Source: Treponema sp.
Lineage (GTDB): Bacteria; Spirochaetota; Spirochaetia; Treponematales; Breznakiellaceae
Direction of reading: 5' to 3'
DNA length: 52,507 bases
Assembly: GCA_009785215.1 (NCBI GenBank)
Contig: WQWU01000010.1
Coordinates: forward strand, 1-52,507
The notes beneath the pieces were generated by a model. The model did not search any database. It saw only the letters and a program-made list of their open reading frames with translations, and was not told the origin of the DNA. The translations under genes and the position numbers were made by a program. Shown here one piece after another: positions 16,836 through 26,007 of the stretch. How positions within the stretch are numbered: the first letter of the stretch is position 1; each line of letters begins with the position of its first letter.

Positions 16836-18770
16836 ATGCAAAATATACCGCAATTATTTATAAAAAACTTCTTTAAATTGAATGACTCGCCAGAAGATGA
16901 GGTTATGCTAAAACGCCTTGAATCTGCTCTGGTTCAGAAAGAATATGCGAATAATGAGGTTATTTTCAGCATTGGAGAAGATGCCGATGCGATGTATTTT
17001 ATAGAATCCGGGAAAGTCGAGGTTCTTGGAACCGATGATGAACCGCTTAATGAAATTGAAGAAGGAAATTATTTCGGCGAATATGCAGTCCTTACGGGCA
17101 ATAAACGGCTTTCTACAATTCGTTCAAAAGGCGGAGTATTGGTTTACCGCCTGAATACAAAAGATGTTCTGGAAGGCGCAAAATACAATTCTTCCATTTA
17201 CGGCGATTTAATAAAACGGCTTTACGGGCAGATTGCGCAAAAACATACAAAACTTATGAATATTAGTTCCAACCGCCGCGGTATTGTAAGGGATTCTAAA
17301 AATCAGAAAAAAAAGAGTTTAAAAGAATTAATAATTCATTATAGTATTATTTTAGCATTGTTTCTTTTAATTTTATTAATACCCGCAGGAGTAACGCCGA
17401 CGCCGATATATATTCTTCTGCCCATTATCTTTTTAATTGTTAATATAACAATTACAAAACGTACAATGGAATCTATCGTATTCGGCTGTTTATTGGCATT
17501 GTTTATTCTGGGTAAATACGGCTATTCTTACGGGTTTTACGATAAAATATTTAAAATACTTACCACAGGTTATACAATGAAAATAAGTTTGATTCTTGTT
17601 CTGCTCGGCTCTCTTATAAAACTTTTATCATGTTCAGGCGGCGTAAATGCACTGCGGCGTATTACAATGGAACGAATTAAATCTAAACGGGGTTCTTTAC
17701 TTACATCTTTAATGATAATTATTATTGTATTTATAGATGATTATTTAAGTTTATTCATAACAAGCACATGTTTTGTTCCGATTAACGATAAAAAACGGGT
17801 TCCGCGCGAAATGTCAGCATTTTTAATGGGGATGCCGACAGTAGCGGTGAACACTCTTGTTCCTCTGTCTATCTGGGGTGTTTTTATTGTTGGTATTATA
17901 AACATTTCAATAGGAAGCGAAACCGGTACGGCGGTTTTTTATCAGTCTATTCCGTACAACTTTGTTTCTATTCTTGTATTGGTTCTTGCTTTTTTGGCTG
18001 CAATGGGGAAACTGCCGCTTGTCGGCGCATTAAAATCGGCTCATGAACGTACCGAAAAAGGCGGCGATCTTTGGCCGGAAAAATCCGAACAGTATTTTTC
18101 TCATGATGAAGTATGTACAAGGGGAAATGTTATAAATCTTTTTCTTCCCATTGCAGTATTGCTTGTTACATCGGTAGTAAGCGGAACATTGGCAGAAGGT
18201 TCATTTTCGATCAATATCGGATACGGACTTATTGCAACTTTAATGTTTATGTTTGTATTTTATATATTCCAAAGGTTAATGACCCCGGAAGAATTTTTTG
18301 ATAATATTATTTCCGGCGCAGAACATATGTTCGGAACAATTATATTGATGATTATAATGATTTGTTTTTCTAAAAGTCTGGAAGAACTTGGTTTAATAAA
18401 CTGGCTAACCAGTGTAATGGGTGTTTTTAGTAATTTTATGCTTCTCCCGGTTGTATTGTTTCTTTTATTTACCGTTATATGTTATTTATTGGGATACTCA
18501 TGGGGTATGTATGCCTTTGCTTTGCCTATCGCGATTCAATTAGCGGCAGCGGCAGATGGTAATATTGCTTTATGTATCGGAGCTGTTATCGCTGCAGGTG
18601 TCGCAGGAGATGGTTTATCAAACTTTCAGTCGGATAATGAACACTTTGCTCATGCAATAGGCTGCGAACCAATGGCGCTGGTAAAAGCAAGATTTCCGTA
18701 TTTTGTTTTTATTACGGTTTTTGCTGCTCTCTTGTATTTAACTGCGGGAATCTTGCATTCAATAACTTAA
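16836..18770 (+). CDS. NhaC-type Na+/H+ antiporter fused to an N-terminal cyclic-nucleotide-binding domain
   Basis: 644 residues from the ATG at 16836, chosen for AAGGAAA just upstream; an ATG at 16818 in the same frame lacks one. Residues about 15-140 form a CRP-type cNMP-binding domain (IFSIGEDADAMYFIESGKVEVLG, then GNYFGEYAVLTGNKRLSTIRS). After a basic linker (QKKKSLKELI) the rest has about 12 membrane segments and the NhaC/ion-transporter hallmark around FIDDYLSLFITSTCFVPINDKKRVPREMSAFLMGMP, then TLVPLSIWG. Ordinary NhaC proteins lack the regulatory domain. The phosphate-binding cassette GEYAVLTGNKRLST departs from the GE(L/I)ALL-x-x-x-PRAA(T/S) consensus, lacking the usual PRAA, so true cAMP/cGMP binding is uncertain. 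It is divergent from the gntR operon and shares its upstream region. Confidence 0.88.
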   Translation: MQNIPQLFIKNFFKLNDSPEDEVMLKRLESALVQKEYANNEVIFSIGEDADAMYFIESGKVEVLGTDDEPLNEIEEGNYFGEYAVLTGNKRLSTIRSKGGVLVYRLNTKDVLEGAKYNSSIYGDLIKRLYGQIAQKHTKLMNISSNRRGIVRDSKNQKKKSLKELIIHYSIILALFLLILLIPAGVTPTPIYILLPIIFLIVNITITKRTMESIVFGCLLALFILGKYGYSYGFYDKIFKILTTGYTMKISLILVLLGSLIKLLSCSGGVNALRRITMERIKSKRGSLLTSLMIIIIVFIDDYLSLFITSTCFVPINDKKRVPREMSAFLMGMPTVAVNTLVPLSIWGVFIVGIINISIGSETGTAVFYQSIPYNFVSILVLVLAFLAAMGKLPLVGALKSAHERTEKGGDLWPEKSEQYFSHDEVCTRGNVINLFLPIAVLLVTSVVSGTLAEGSFSINIGYGLIATLMFMFVFYIFQRLMTPEEFFDNIISGAEHMFGTIILMIIMICFSKSLEELGLINWLTSVMGVFSNFMLLPVVLFLLFTVICYLLGYSWGMYAFALPIAIQLAAAADGNIALCIGAVIAAGVAGDGLSNFQSDNEHFAHAIGCEPMALVKARFPYFVFITVFAALLYLTAGILHSIT

Positions 18771-18782
18771 CCGGCAAATGTT

Positions 18783-20072
18783 TTATTTCTTTTTAATTAC
18801 ATCAAACCCGCAGTACGGCACAAGCGCTCTTGGAATGCGCACCGAACCGTCTGCCTGCTGAAAGTTTTCCAGAATTGCAATGATGGCGCGGGAAACAGCA
18901 ATTGCAGTTCCGTTAAGCATGTGAACAAATTTATTTTTGCCGTCTGTATCTTTAAAACGGATGTTAAGACGCCGCGCCTGATAATCGGTACAGTTTGATG
19001 TCGATGTTACTTCGCCGTATTCGCCGCCATTACGTCCAGGCATATATGCTTCCAGATCCCACTTGCGGTAAGCGGGTGCACCCAAGTCGCCGGTACATGT
19101 GTCTACAACACGGAATGGAATATTTAAACCTTCAAATATTTCTTCTTCTATTAAACGCAGCTCTTCGTGGAACTTGTCAGACTCTTCCGGCAGACAATAA
19201 ACAAACATTTCCAGTTTAGTAAACTGATGAACGCGGTACAATCCCTTGGAAAATTGACCTGCTGCTCCTGCTTCGCGCCTGAAACAATGCGAAAGCCCTG
19301 CCATCCGCAGCGGTAAATTTTCTCTTGGTAAAATTTGGTTGGAATAATATCCGCCAAGAGTAATTTCTGCAGTACCCACAAGACACGCCCGCGGCGACGT
19401 ATCATCACCTTCAAGCGTGTAAACATTTGATTCTGCTCCGCGCGGATTAAAACCAATACCTTCCAGTATTTCTTCGCGTGCGATGTCAGGAGTAATAAAC
19501 GGTGTAAAACCTTTTTTTTGCAGAATATCAAGAGCATAACGGACAAGTCCAAGTTCTAAAAATACACCTTCGTTTTTAAGATAATAAAATTTTGTACCGG
19601 AAACTTTTGTTGCAGAATCAAAATCGATAATATCAAGATCCTGCCCAAGTTTTACATGGTCTGCAGGATCAAAATCGAACTTTGGAATTGTTCCAACTTT
19701 TTTTACTTCCAGATTGTCTTTATCTTCCTTACCGACAGGTGCATCAGGATGCGCCATATTTGGAATCTTTCTGGCTTCTGTTAAAAGTTCAGCTTCTATA
19801 GAAGTTAAACTGTCTTCTATTGCGGCAATTTCTTCTTTTAGTTTTTTTCCTTCATCGATAAGGTTTACACGCTGTTCCGGCGTTAAAGTTTTTACTTTCA
19901 TACCATCGGCATTTGCATTTCGCTTTTGCTGCAAACCCTGCAAATTTGTGGTTAACTCTGTTCTTTTAACATAAAGACGTGCAACTTCCTGTGCATCGGC
20001 TTTCATAAAACGGTCGGCAATATTGGCCGAAACAGCCGAAATATTCTCTGTTATAAATTTGTAGTCTAACAT
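18783..20072 (-). CDS. serS: Seryl-tRNA synthetase
   Basis: 429 residues, the normal length. It charges tRNA-Ser (and tRNA-Sec) with serine in the cytoplasm. The N-terminal 110 residues form the antiparallel coiled-coil arm that grips the tRNA variable arm (LQQKRNANADGMK...LKEEIAAIEDSLTSIEAEL). The class II core shows the TAEI serine-binding loop near 234, motif 2 CFRREAGAAG near 265-274, and motif 3 NGTAIAVSRAIIAILEN near 388-404. The N terminus MLDYKFITENI matches the family start, so the ATG is secure even though no ribosome site precedes it; a TACACT -10 box lies six bases upstream. It converges on the antiporter gene. Confidence 0.97.
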   Translation of the reverse strand: MLDYKFITENISAVSANIADRFMKADAQEVARLYVKRTELTTNLQGLQQKRNANADGMKVKTLTPEQRVNLIDEGKKLKEEIAAIEDSLTSIEAELLTEARKIPNMAHPDAPVGKEDKDNLEVKKVGTIPKFDFDPADHVKLGQDLDIIDFDSATKVSGTKFYYLKNEGVFLELGLVRYALDILQKKGFTPFITPDIAREEILEGIGFNPRGAESNVYTLEGDDTSPRACLVGTAEITLGGYYSNQILPRENLPLRMAGLSHCFRREAGAAGQFSKGLYRVHQFTKLEMFVYCLPEESDKFHEELRLIEEEIFEGLNIPFRVVDTCTGDLGAPAYRKWDLEAYMPGRNGGEYGEVTSTSNCTDYQARRLNIRFKDTDGKNKFVHMLNGTAIAVSRAIIAILENFQQADGSVRIPRALVPYCGFDVIKKK

Positions 20073-20078
20073 AGGGTT

Positions 20079-20108
20079 AGTGTATCAGTGACCAGCATGA
20101 AATGTCTA
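20079..20108 (-). promoter_or_regulatory. Predicted leaderless promoter of serS
   Basis: Minus strand TAGACA (20108-20103), 18 bases, TACACT (20084-20079), six bases (aaccct), then the serS ATG. No Shine-Dalgarno sequence is present. Because the SerRS N terminus is well conserved, the start codon is not in doubt, which makes this one of the better leaderless candidates here. Confidence 0.6.
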
Positions 20109-20136
20109 GTGTCCAGTAATTTTTATAGGATACTAG
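20106..20136. repeat. Short palindrome related to the TAGTGTC element
   Basis: CTAGTGTCC at 20106-20114 and GGATACTAG at 20128-20136 are inverted with one mismatch. The outer bases TAGTGTC are the same as the ends of the larger element at 51594-51700. The right arm overlaps the ychJ stop codon (20133-20135) and the left arm the serS -35 box, so if it is a decayed insertion it supplied both. Confidence 0.4.
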
Positions 20137-20618
20137 CGGGCACAGCAGTGTTTAAATTTTTTTCCGCTTCCGCAAGTACAGGGATCGTTACGGCCGGTTT
20201 TCGGCGCTGTGCGGACTACAGTACGCGGCGATATACGCCCTTCAACATAAAGCCATTCATCTTTTTCTTTTTTAAATTTGCCTATTTCATGATGTATATC
20301 TTTTAATCCATCTTTTTCGTAAGCCGCTTCGAACACTACGGTTCCTTCAGTATCTGTTACGCCGCCTTTTTCTGCAGAAATAATTTTAAGCCCCAGCCAT
20401 TTTGACTGCCTGCTCCAATCGCTTGTAGATTTGTAATCAATGTCATCCTTGCCGCGATGAAAACATGTGTTAATAATATAGTCTATCTCATGTTCAGCAT
20501 AAGCCGAGTAACGGCTTCGCATCAGCGCTTCTGCTGTCGGCGCTTTTATTTTACCGCGGATATATTGTTCACAGCAGTCTGAGTAAACGCGGCCTGAACC
20601 GCACGGACAGTTTTTCAT
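20133..20618 (-). CDS. YchJ-like protein with two SEC-C metal-binding motifs
   Basis: 161 residues. A SEC-C motif at each end ([13 protein letters not shown] at 4-16, [13 protein letters not shown] near the C terminus) brackets the YchJ central domain ([26 protein letters not shown], an NTF2-like fold). SEC-C motifs bind Zn and are found in SecA and in proteins thought to help SecA-dependent export, but the YchJ function is not established. A TACAAT box lies six bases upstream of the ATG with no ribosome site. It is transcribed in the same direction as serS but is separated from it by a palindrome and serS's own promoter. Confidence 0.9.
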   Translation of the reverse strand: MKNCPCGSGRVYSDCCEQYIRGKIKAPTAEALMRSRYSAYAEHEIDYIINTCFHRGKDDIDYKSTSDWSRQSKWLGLKIISAEKGGVTDTEGTVVFEAAYEKDGLKDIHHEIGKFKKEKDEWLYVEGRISPRTVVRTAPKTGRNDPCTCGSGKKFKHCCAR

Positions 20619-20624
20619 AGATTA

Positions 20625-20630
20625 ATTGTA
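20625..20630 (-). promoter_or_regulatory. Predicted -10 box of ychJ, leaderless spacing
   Basis: Minus strand TACAAT (20630-20625) is followed by six bases (taatct) and the ychJ ATG. The -35 region is A/T-rich with no good hexamer at 16-18 bases, so this promoter is less certain than the others. Confidence 0.4.
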
Positions 20631-20659
20631 ACATATATTAATTTTTTATAAAAGCAAGT

Positions 20660-22306
20660 TTACTTTTCATTTTTATCAATTGCTGCTTCTATAAGTACAG
20701 GTTTACCGGAATTTAGCAGTTTAACAGCAGCCTGAAGCGCAATTGTAAAAGACTTTTCATTATAAACTCTGAATGCAGTTACATTGTATGCATCGGCAAG
20801 CTTGACAAAATCAGGGCTGCTTTTTTCCAGGTCAGTTTCAAAATAAATTGATTTATATGATTTCTTCTGCCATTGACGGAGCAAACCAAGCGTATGATTA
20901 TTAAATACAATAATCAGAACTGGCAAATTATATTTAACCATTGTTGACATTTCAGCACAATTCATTCTAAAACTGCCATCGCCTGTAAAAAGCACAACAG
21001 GTGTTTTTGGATTTGCGATCTTTGCTCCTGCCGCCGCGCCCATGCCGTACCCCATTGTGCCCATACCGCCGGAAGTTAAAAACTTTTGTCCGTTTTTAAA
21101 AGGGAAATACAACGCTGTCCATATTTGATGCTGTCCTACGTCAGTAACTACAATGGCGGAACCGCCGGCGATACTGCCGGCGGTTCCGCCTAATAATCTT
21201 GCTGTCTCTCTTACAACAAAACCAGGGTTTAATACAGCTTTACGCCCGGATTTTTTTTGCGCGGCGGCTTTCAGAACAGCAATATCACTGCCCCACTCGT
21301 TAACAATTTTTGCAGGTAAATGTTTTTCAAGTTTGGTTAACACTTCTTTTAAATCCCCAATAATAAAAGCATCTGCGTGAATATTTTTATTTATCTCTGC
21401 AGGATCAATATCTATATGAACAATCTTTGCGTTTTTTGCAAAACTTTCATTATTGCCGGTAACACGATCAGAAAATCGTGCGCCAAGCGTTATCAGTAAA
21501 TCGCATTTCTGCACTGCCTTACCTGAAGTTATAGTACCGTGCTTGCCGATTAATCCAGTACAAAGCGGATGATCAGCCGGAAAAGCCCCCATTCCCATAA
21601 GCGATAAAGCAACCGGCGCACCTAGAGTCTCTGCAAGTTTTTTAACTTCTTCATTTGCGCCGGAACGGACTGCGCCGCCGCCAACATAAAGCATAGGCCG
21701 TTTTGAGTTTTTAATTAATGAAATAACATTGTTTATATCATCATCTTTAAATTTATAATACCTGGATTTATTGGTTTGACTGCCGTTGTCATACCCGCAG
21801 ACAGCAGCGCTTACATCTTTTGGAATATCAATTAAAACAGGGCCGGGTCTGCCGGACTGCGCTACAATAAATGCTTCATTTACAATTTCTGCCAGGTCGC
21901 GCACATCTTTTACAATCCAATTGTGTTTAACAATCGGCATTGTAATCCCTGCTATATCAACTTCCTGAAAACTGTCTTTGCCGAGAAGCGGAAGCCCAAC
22001 ATTGCCGGTTATCGCTATGATTGGAACGGAGTCAACAAATGCTGTTGCAATTCCTGTAACAAGATTTGTCGCACCAGGGCCGGATGTAACAAGGCATACT
22101 CCAACCCTGCCGCTTGAACGCGCATAACCGTCTGCGGCGTGCGCGGCGTGCTGCTCATGACTTACAAGAACATGTTTAATGCGATCTTTGTATTTATAAA
22201 GTTCATCATAAATATTTAAAACTGCGCCGCCGGGATAGCCGAAAACAGTATCAACTCCGTTTTTAATTAATGATTCAATTAATATCTGCGCGCCTGTATA
22301 TTTCAT
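20660..22306 (-). CDS. ilvB: Acetolactate synthase large (catalytic) subunit
   Basis: 548 residues, usual for IlvB/IlvI. With ThDP, Mg and FAD it joins two pyruvates to 2-acetolactate (valine, leucine) or pyruvate and 2-oxobutyrate (isoleucine). Hallmarks: YPGGAVLNIYDEL near 24-36, the catalytic Glu in SHEQHAAHAADGYAR near 49-63, SGPGATNLVTGI near 74-85, and the ThDP motif GDGSFRMNCAEMSTM...VFNNHTLG in the last third. The start overlaps the cimA stop by four bases (ATGA). It is the last gene of the operon, whereas its small subunit is the first of the biosynthetic genes. Confidence 0.96.
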   Translation of the reverse strand: MKYTGAQILIESLIKNGVDTVFGYPGGAVLNIYDELYKYKDRIKHVLVSHEQHAAHAADGYARSSGRVGVCLVTSGPGATNLVTGIATAFVDSVPIIAITGNVGLPLLGKDSFQEVDIAGITMPIVKHNWIVKDVRDLAEIVNEAFIVAQSGRPGPVLIDIPKDVSAAVCGYDNGSQTNKSRYYKFKDDDINNVISLIKNSKRPMLYVGGGAVRSGANEEVKKLAETLGAPVALSLMGMGAFPADHPLCTGLIGKHGTITSGKAVQKCDLLITLGARFSDRVTGNNESFAKNAKIVHIDIDPAEINKNIHADAFIIGDLKEVLTKLEKHLPAKIVNEWGSDIAVLKAAAQKKSGRKAVLNPGFVVRETARLLGGTAGSIAGGSAIVVTDVGQHQIWTALYFPFKNGQKFLTSGGMGTMGYGMGAAAGAKIANPKTPVVLFTGDGSFRMNCAEMSTMVKYNLPVLIIVFNNHTLGLLRQWQKKSYKSIYFETDLEKSSPDFVKLADAYNVTAFRVYNEKSFTIALQAAVKLLNSGKPVLIEAAIDKNEK

Positions 22307-23889
22307 TTTCTAACTTCTTCATTTATCAGCATATACTCAATAGAGTCTACCAAAGCAGCGCGTGATGCGTCTAAAATATCTGCGCTTACTCCAACAGTAT
22401 TCCAGGTACGCTGACCATCTGTAGATTCAATTAAAACACGAACACGCGCGGCAGTTGCGTCTTTGCCGTCTATAACCCTTACCTTGTAATCTTCCAGCCT
22501 CATTTTTGCAAGCCCGGGAAAAAACCGGGTAAGAGCGCGGCGAAGCGCTTCATCCAAAGCGCCGACAGGACCAACTCCTTCTGCCGCAGCAACTTCATAT
22601 TGATCCCCGGCTAAAACTTTTACCCATGCATTACTGCATTCAATCTTTTCTCCCTTTGGATGTTCACTCATTACACGGTATGCCTCAATATTAAAAAACG
22701 GCTTATAACGCCCCAGTTCACGCAGAATTAAAATTTCAAAACTTGCATCCGCTCCTTCGTAGGCCCAGCCGCCGGCTTCCAGGGCTTTCAGTTTTTCAGC
22801 TAACGAAATAATCACAGGGTGGTCTTTATGCACATCTGGCTCTATCTTTTTCACACGTTCAGCAATAGCCGCGCGTCCGCCGACTTCGCTCATTAATAAA
22901 TGACGGTTATTGCCGACTGCCGCAGGGTTTACGTGTTCAAATGACTGTTTGTTTTTTAAAACTCCATCGGCATGCATTCCGCCCTTGTGCGAAAAAGCAT
23001 GAGTTCCAATATACGGCATATCATCGCTTATAATTACGTTGGCAATTTCTGCAACACGCCGTGTTAATTCGCCGATACGGACAAGATTTCCCTGCGGCAG
23101 GCAATAAAGAGCCATTTTAAGCTCCAAAGTTGGAATTAAAGCCGCTAAAGATGTATTACCGCACCTTTCGCCAAAGCCGGCAAGCGTACCCTGAACATGA
23201 ATAAAACCTGCCTGCACTGCCGTTATAGAGTTTGCTATAGCAAGACCGCAGTCATTGTGCGCGTGTATTCCAAAAACTGTATCCGGCATTAATTTTTTTA
23301 CTTCCTGCGCCGCAGTATTAATTTTACCGGTAATTGACCCGCCGTTTGTATCACATAACACTATTCTGGCAGCGCCTGCGCCAAAAGCTGTCTGTATCGT
23401 AGAAAGCGCATACGAATAATCAGCGGCATAACCGTCAAAAAAATGTTCTGCGTCATAAATTACTTTTTTGCCCTGCGCTTTTAAAAAAGAAATTGTATCG
23501 CCGATCATGTCAAGATTTTCATTGAGAGAAACCTGCAGCACTTCATTCACATGCAAATCCCAGCTTTTGCCGAATATTACAACAACTTCTGTTTCTGCAT
23601 TTAAAAGAGAGCGAAGCTGCATATCATCACAAGCTTTAACGCCTTTTTTCCTTGTAGAACCAAAAGCGCATAATTTTGCGTTTTTTAAATTGATAGATGC
23701 CGCCTGCCTGAAATATTCCATATCTTTTGGATTACTTCCCGGATTCCCCGCTTCTATAAATGTAACACCTAGTTCATCGAGAGTTTCTGTTATGGCAAGT
23801 TTATCGCGAAGAGAAAAAGAGATACCTTCGCCCTGCGCTCCATCGCGCAAAGTTGTATCCAGTACTTCTATATCAAAATTATTTTTCAT
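22303..23889 (-). CDS. cimA: (R)-citramalate synthase
   Basis: 528 residues. It condenses acetyl-CoA with pyruvate to citramalate, giving 2-oxobutyrate for isoleucine without threonine dehydratase. The DRE-TIM barrel starts VLDTTLRDGAQGEGISFS, the CimA variant (LeuA here has TTLRDGEQAPGCSM); metal-binding HAHND is near 203 and the C-terminal LeuA-type regulatory dimer domain covers about 400-528. CimA also shows SHKGGMHADG near 304, where LeuA has AHEAGIHQHG. It overlaps leuA by four bases. Homocitrate synthase is the main alternative, but the neighbours favour citramalate. Confidence 0.93.
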   Translation of the reverse strand: MKNNFDIEVLDTTLRDGAQGEGISFSLRDKLAITETLDELGVTFIEAGNPGSNPKDMEYFRQAASINLKNAKLCAFGSTRKKGVKACDDMQLRSLLNAETEVVVIFGKSWDLHVNEVLQVSLNENLDMIGDTISFLKAQGKKVIYDAEHFFDGYAADYSYALSTIQTAFGAGAARIVLCDTNGGSITGKINTAAQEVKKLMPDTVFGIHAHNDCGLAIANSITAVQAGFIHVQGTLAGFGERCGNTSLAALIPTLELKMALYCLPQGNLVRIGELTRRVAEIANVIISDDMPYIGTHAFSHKGGMHADGVLKNKQSFEHVNPAAVGNNRHLLMSEVGGRAAIAERVKKIEPDVHKDHPVIISLAEKLKALEAGGWAYEGADASFEILILRELGRYKPFFNIEAYRVMSEHPKGEKIECSNAWVKVLAGDQYEVAAAEGVGPVGALDEALRRALTRFFPGLAKMRLEDYKVRVIDGKDATAARVRVLIESTDGQRTWNTVGVSADILDASRAALVDSIEYMLINEEVRK

Positions 23890-25466
23890 CTTCCCTCAAT
23901 CTCATAAAACATAACATTAATCGCTGCTAAATATGCCTTCATGGAAGATTCTATCACATCTGTAGAAACTCCGCGACCATTCCAGCGCCGCAAGCATCCG
24001 TATTTGTCGTTTAACGCAATTTTTACCATTGTCTCGCCCTGCGAAGAAGATCCTTCTACCCCGTTTTTATCCGCGCCTGTTATATCTGTTATTGCGCCAA
24101 GTTCATATAACTCAAGCTCAGGTTCCTTTCCGGTAATTTTATTTATTGTCCTGAAAATTGAATCAAGAGGACCATCGCCCCCGCATATGGATTCTTCATA
24201 TATTTCACCATCACGCCGAAGCCGGATAACACCGCTGGCGCCGGCCGATGAACTTGTTTTTAATTCCCAAAAATCCAGTTTCCATATTTCCGGCACAGAA
24301 GTTGTTTCATTCATTACAAGCGCTTCAATATCGCGCAAACTTACTGTTTTCTTTTTATCTGTTAGTTTTTTAAAATCTCCGAATACTTTTTCAAAAGTTT
24401 TTTCATCAAGATTGATATTTAATTCTTTTAAACGTTCTTCAAAAGCATGACGCCCTGAATGTTTTCCAAGAACAAGATTACTGGAAGAATCTAATTTGCT
24501 CTTTGGAATACCAATCGCCTGCGGTGTCATAATTTCGTAAGTTTCACGGTTAGATAAAACCCCATGCTGATGAATCCCCGCTTCATGAGCGAATGCATTG
24601 TCGCCTACTATTGCTTTATTCGGCTGCAGTTTAATTCCTGTTACCTGCGAAACAAGCCGGCTTACAGAATAAATCTGCGTTGTATCAATTTTTGTTTCAA
24701 CATTAAAATAATCGCGGCGGACTTTCAGCCCCATTACGATTTCTTCCAGCGATGCATTTCCTGCACGTTCGCCGATTCCGTTAATTGTGCATTCAACCTG
24801 ATCCGCGCCGTTTAAAATTGCAGAAATACTGTTTGCCGCCGCAAGACCCAAATCATTATGACAATGAACAGAAAGAAATACTTTTTCAATTCCTGCAGTA
24901 TTTTCTTTTATATAACGAATAGACTTTCCGAATTCTTCCGGCATTGCATAACCTAAAGTATCGGGAAAATTTACTGTAAGCGCGCCGGCTTTTATAACCG
25001 CGCTAAAAACTTTACAGACAAAATCAGGATCACTTCTGAACGCATCTTCTGCAGAGAACTCAACATCGCTGTTAAATTTTTTTGCATATTTAACGCAATT
25101 TACTGCCTGTTCCAAAACCTGTTCCTGCGTCATTTTTAATTTATATTCCATATGAACAGGACTTGTTGCCAAAAATACATGAATACGCGGAGATTCTGCT
25201 TTTTTAAGCGCTTCCCATCCAACATTTATATCTTTTTCCAAACACCTGCATAACGATGTTACAACGCATGTTTTAATAACAGATGCTATTTTTTTTACAG
25301 ATTCAAAATCGCCAGGTGAAGAAACAGGAAAACCAGCTTCGATTATATCAACGCCGAGTTTTTCCAGCCGCTTTGCTACTTCTATTTTTTCGCTTATATT
25401 CATGGAACAGCCGGGAGCCTGTTCGCCGTCTCTAAGTGTGGTGTCGAATATTTTTACAGCACGCAT
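23886..25466 (-). CDS. leuA: 2-Isopropylmalate synthase
   Basis: 526 residues, normal for bacterial LeuA. It makes 2-isopropylmalate from acetyl-CoA and 2-oxoisovalerate, the first leucine-specific step. Motifs: FDTTLRDGEQAPGCSM near 7-22, EFSAEDA near 137, SVHCHNDLGLAAANS near 201-215 with metal ligands, GIGERAGNAS near 232-241, and AHEAGIHQHG near 293-302. The C-terminal allosteric domain (about 390-526) includes the leucine-binding type GxGxxDS stretch (GGDGPLDSIFRTI). It starts two bases from the ilvN stop and overlaps cimA by four bases. Confidence 0.96.
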   Translation of the reverse strand: MRAVKIFDTTLRDGEQAPGCSMNISEKIEVAKRLEKLGVDIIEAGFPVSSPGDFESVKKIASVIKTCVVTSLCRCLEKDINVGWEALKKAESPRIHVFLATSPVHMEYKLKMTQEQVLEQAVNCVKYAKKFNSDVEFSAEDAFRSDPDFVCKVFSAVIKAGALTVNFPDTLGYAMPEEFGKSIRYIKENTAGIEKVFLSVHCHNDLGLAAANSISAILNGADQVECTINGIGERAGNASLEEIVMGLKVRRDYFNVETKIDTTQIYSVSRLVSQVTGIKLQPNKAIVGDNAFAHEAGIHQHGVLSNRETYEIMTPQAIGIPKSKLDSSSNLVLGKHSGRHAFEERLKELNINLDEKTFEKVFGDFKKLTDKKKTVSLRDIEALVMNETTSVPEIWKLDFWELKTSSSAGASGVIRLRRDGEIYEESICGGDGPLDSIFRTINKITGKEPELELYELGAITDITGADKNGVEGSSSQGETMVKIALNDKYGCLRRWNGRGVSTDVIESSMKAYLAAINVMFYEIEGR

Positions 25467-25467
25467 T

Positions 25468-26007
25468 TTATTTTTTCTCTACAGACGAAGCGGCGGCTGC
25501 CGGTAAAATATCCGCACCGCGTTCCAATGCAACCATACCGGTTCTGGCAAGCTCTAAAATGCCATACGGGCGAAGCAGCAATAATAAACCATTAAGTTTT
25601 TCCATATTGCCTGTCACTTCTACAGTGATGGTAGTCTGCGAAACATCAACAACTCGTGCGCGGAAAATAGAAGTTATCTCGATAACTGCAGGGCGGCTTT
25701 TTTCGTCTGCGCCTATTTTAACAAGCATTATTTCACGGCGGAGACAAGTGGAGCTGTCAAGCCCGCGCACAGCGATCACATCTACAAGTTTTTCAAGTTG
25801 TTTAATAATTTGATCCAGGATGCGTTCTTCGCCGGTTACTGCGATGGTCATTCTGGAGATTGAAGGATTTTCTGTCTCTCCGACAGTAAGACTATCAATA
25901 TTAAAACCGCGGCGGCTGAAAAGACCGGAAACCCTGCTAAGGCTGCCAGCCCTGTTTTCTACAAGCGCCGAGACAACATGCTGTTTAGTAACCTTTTGTT
26001 TTGCCAC
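25468..26007 (-). CDS. ilvN: Acetolactate synthase small (regulatory) subunit
   Basis: 179 residues, within the usual 160-180. The N-terminal ACT domain (about 11-85, VSALVENRAGSLSRVSGLFSRRGFNIDSLTVG) binds the feedback inhibitor valine and activates the large subunit; the C-terminal half (about 95-165, EIMLVKIGADEKSRPAVIEI) is the second ACT-like domain. The start is GTG at 26007, directly abutting the TAA of the upstream lipoprotein gene (TAA-GTG), so its translation probably depends on ribosomes finishing that gene. A short alanine-rich tail follows the second domain. Confidence 0.94.
   Translation of the reverse strand: MAKQKVTKQHVVSALVENRAGSLSRVSGLFSRRGFNIDSLTVGETENPSISRMTIAVTGEERILDQIIKQLEKLVDVIAVRGLDSSTCLRREIMLVKIGADEKSRPAVIEITSIFRARVVDVSQTTITVEVTGNMEKLNGLLLLLRPYGILELARTGMVALERGADILPAAAASSVEKK

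Noticed and set aside
23941-24450. A 169-codon open frame opposite leuA
   Set aside because: It is antisense to a highly conserved enzyme gene and reflects codon bias; its translation is serine-rich with no domain.
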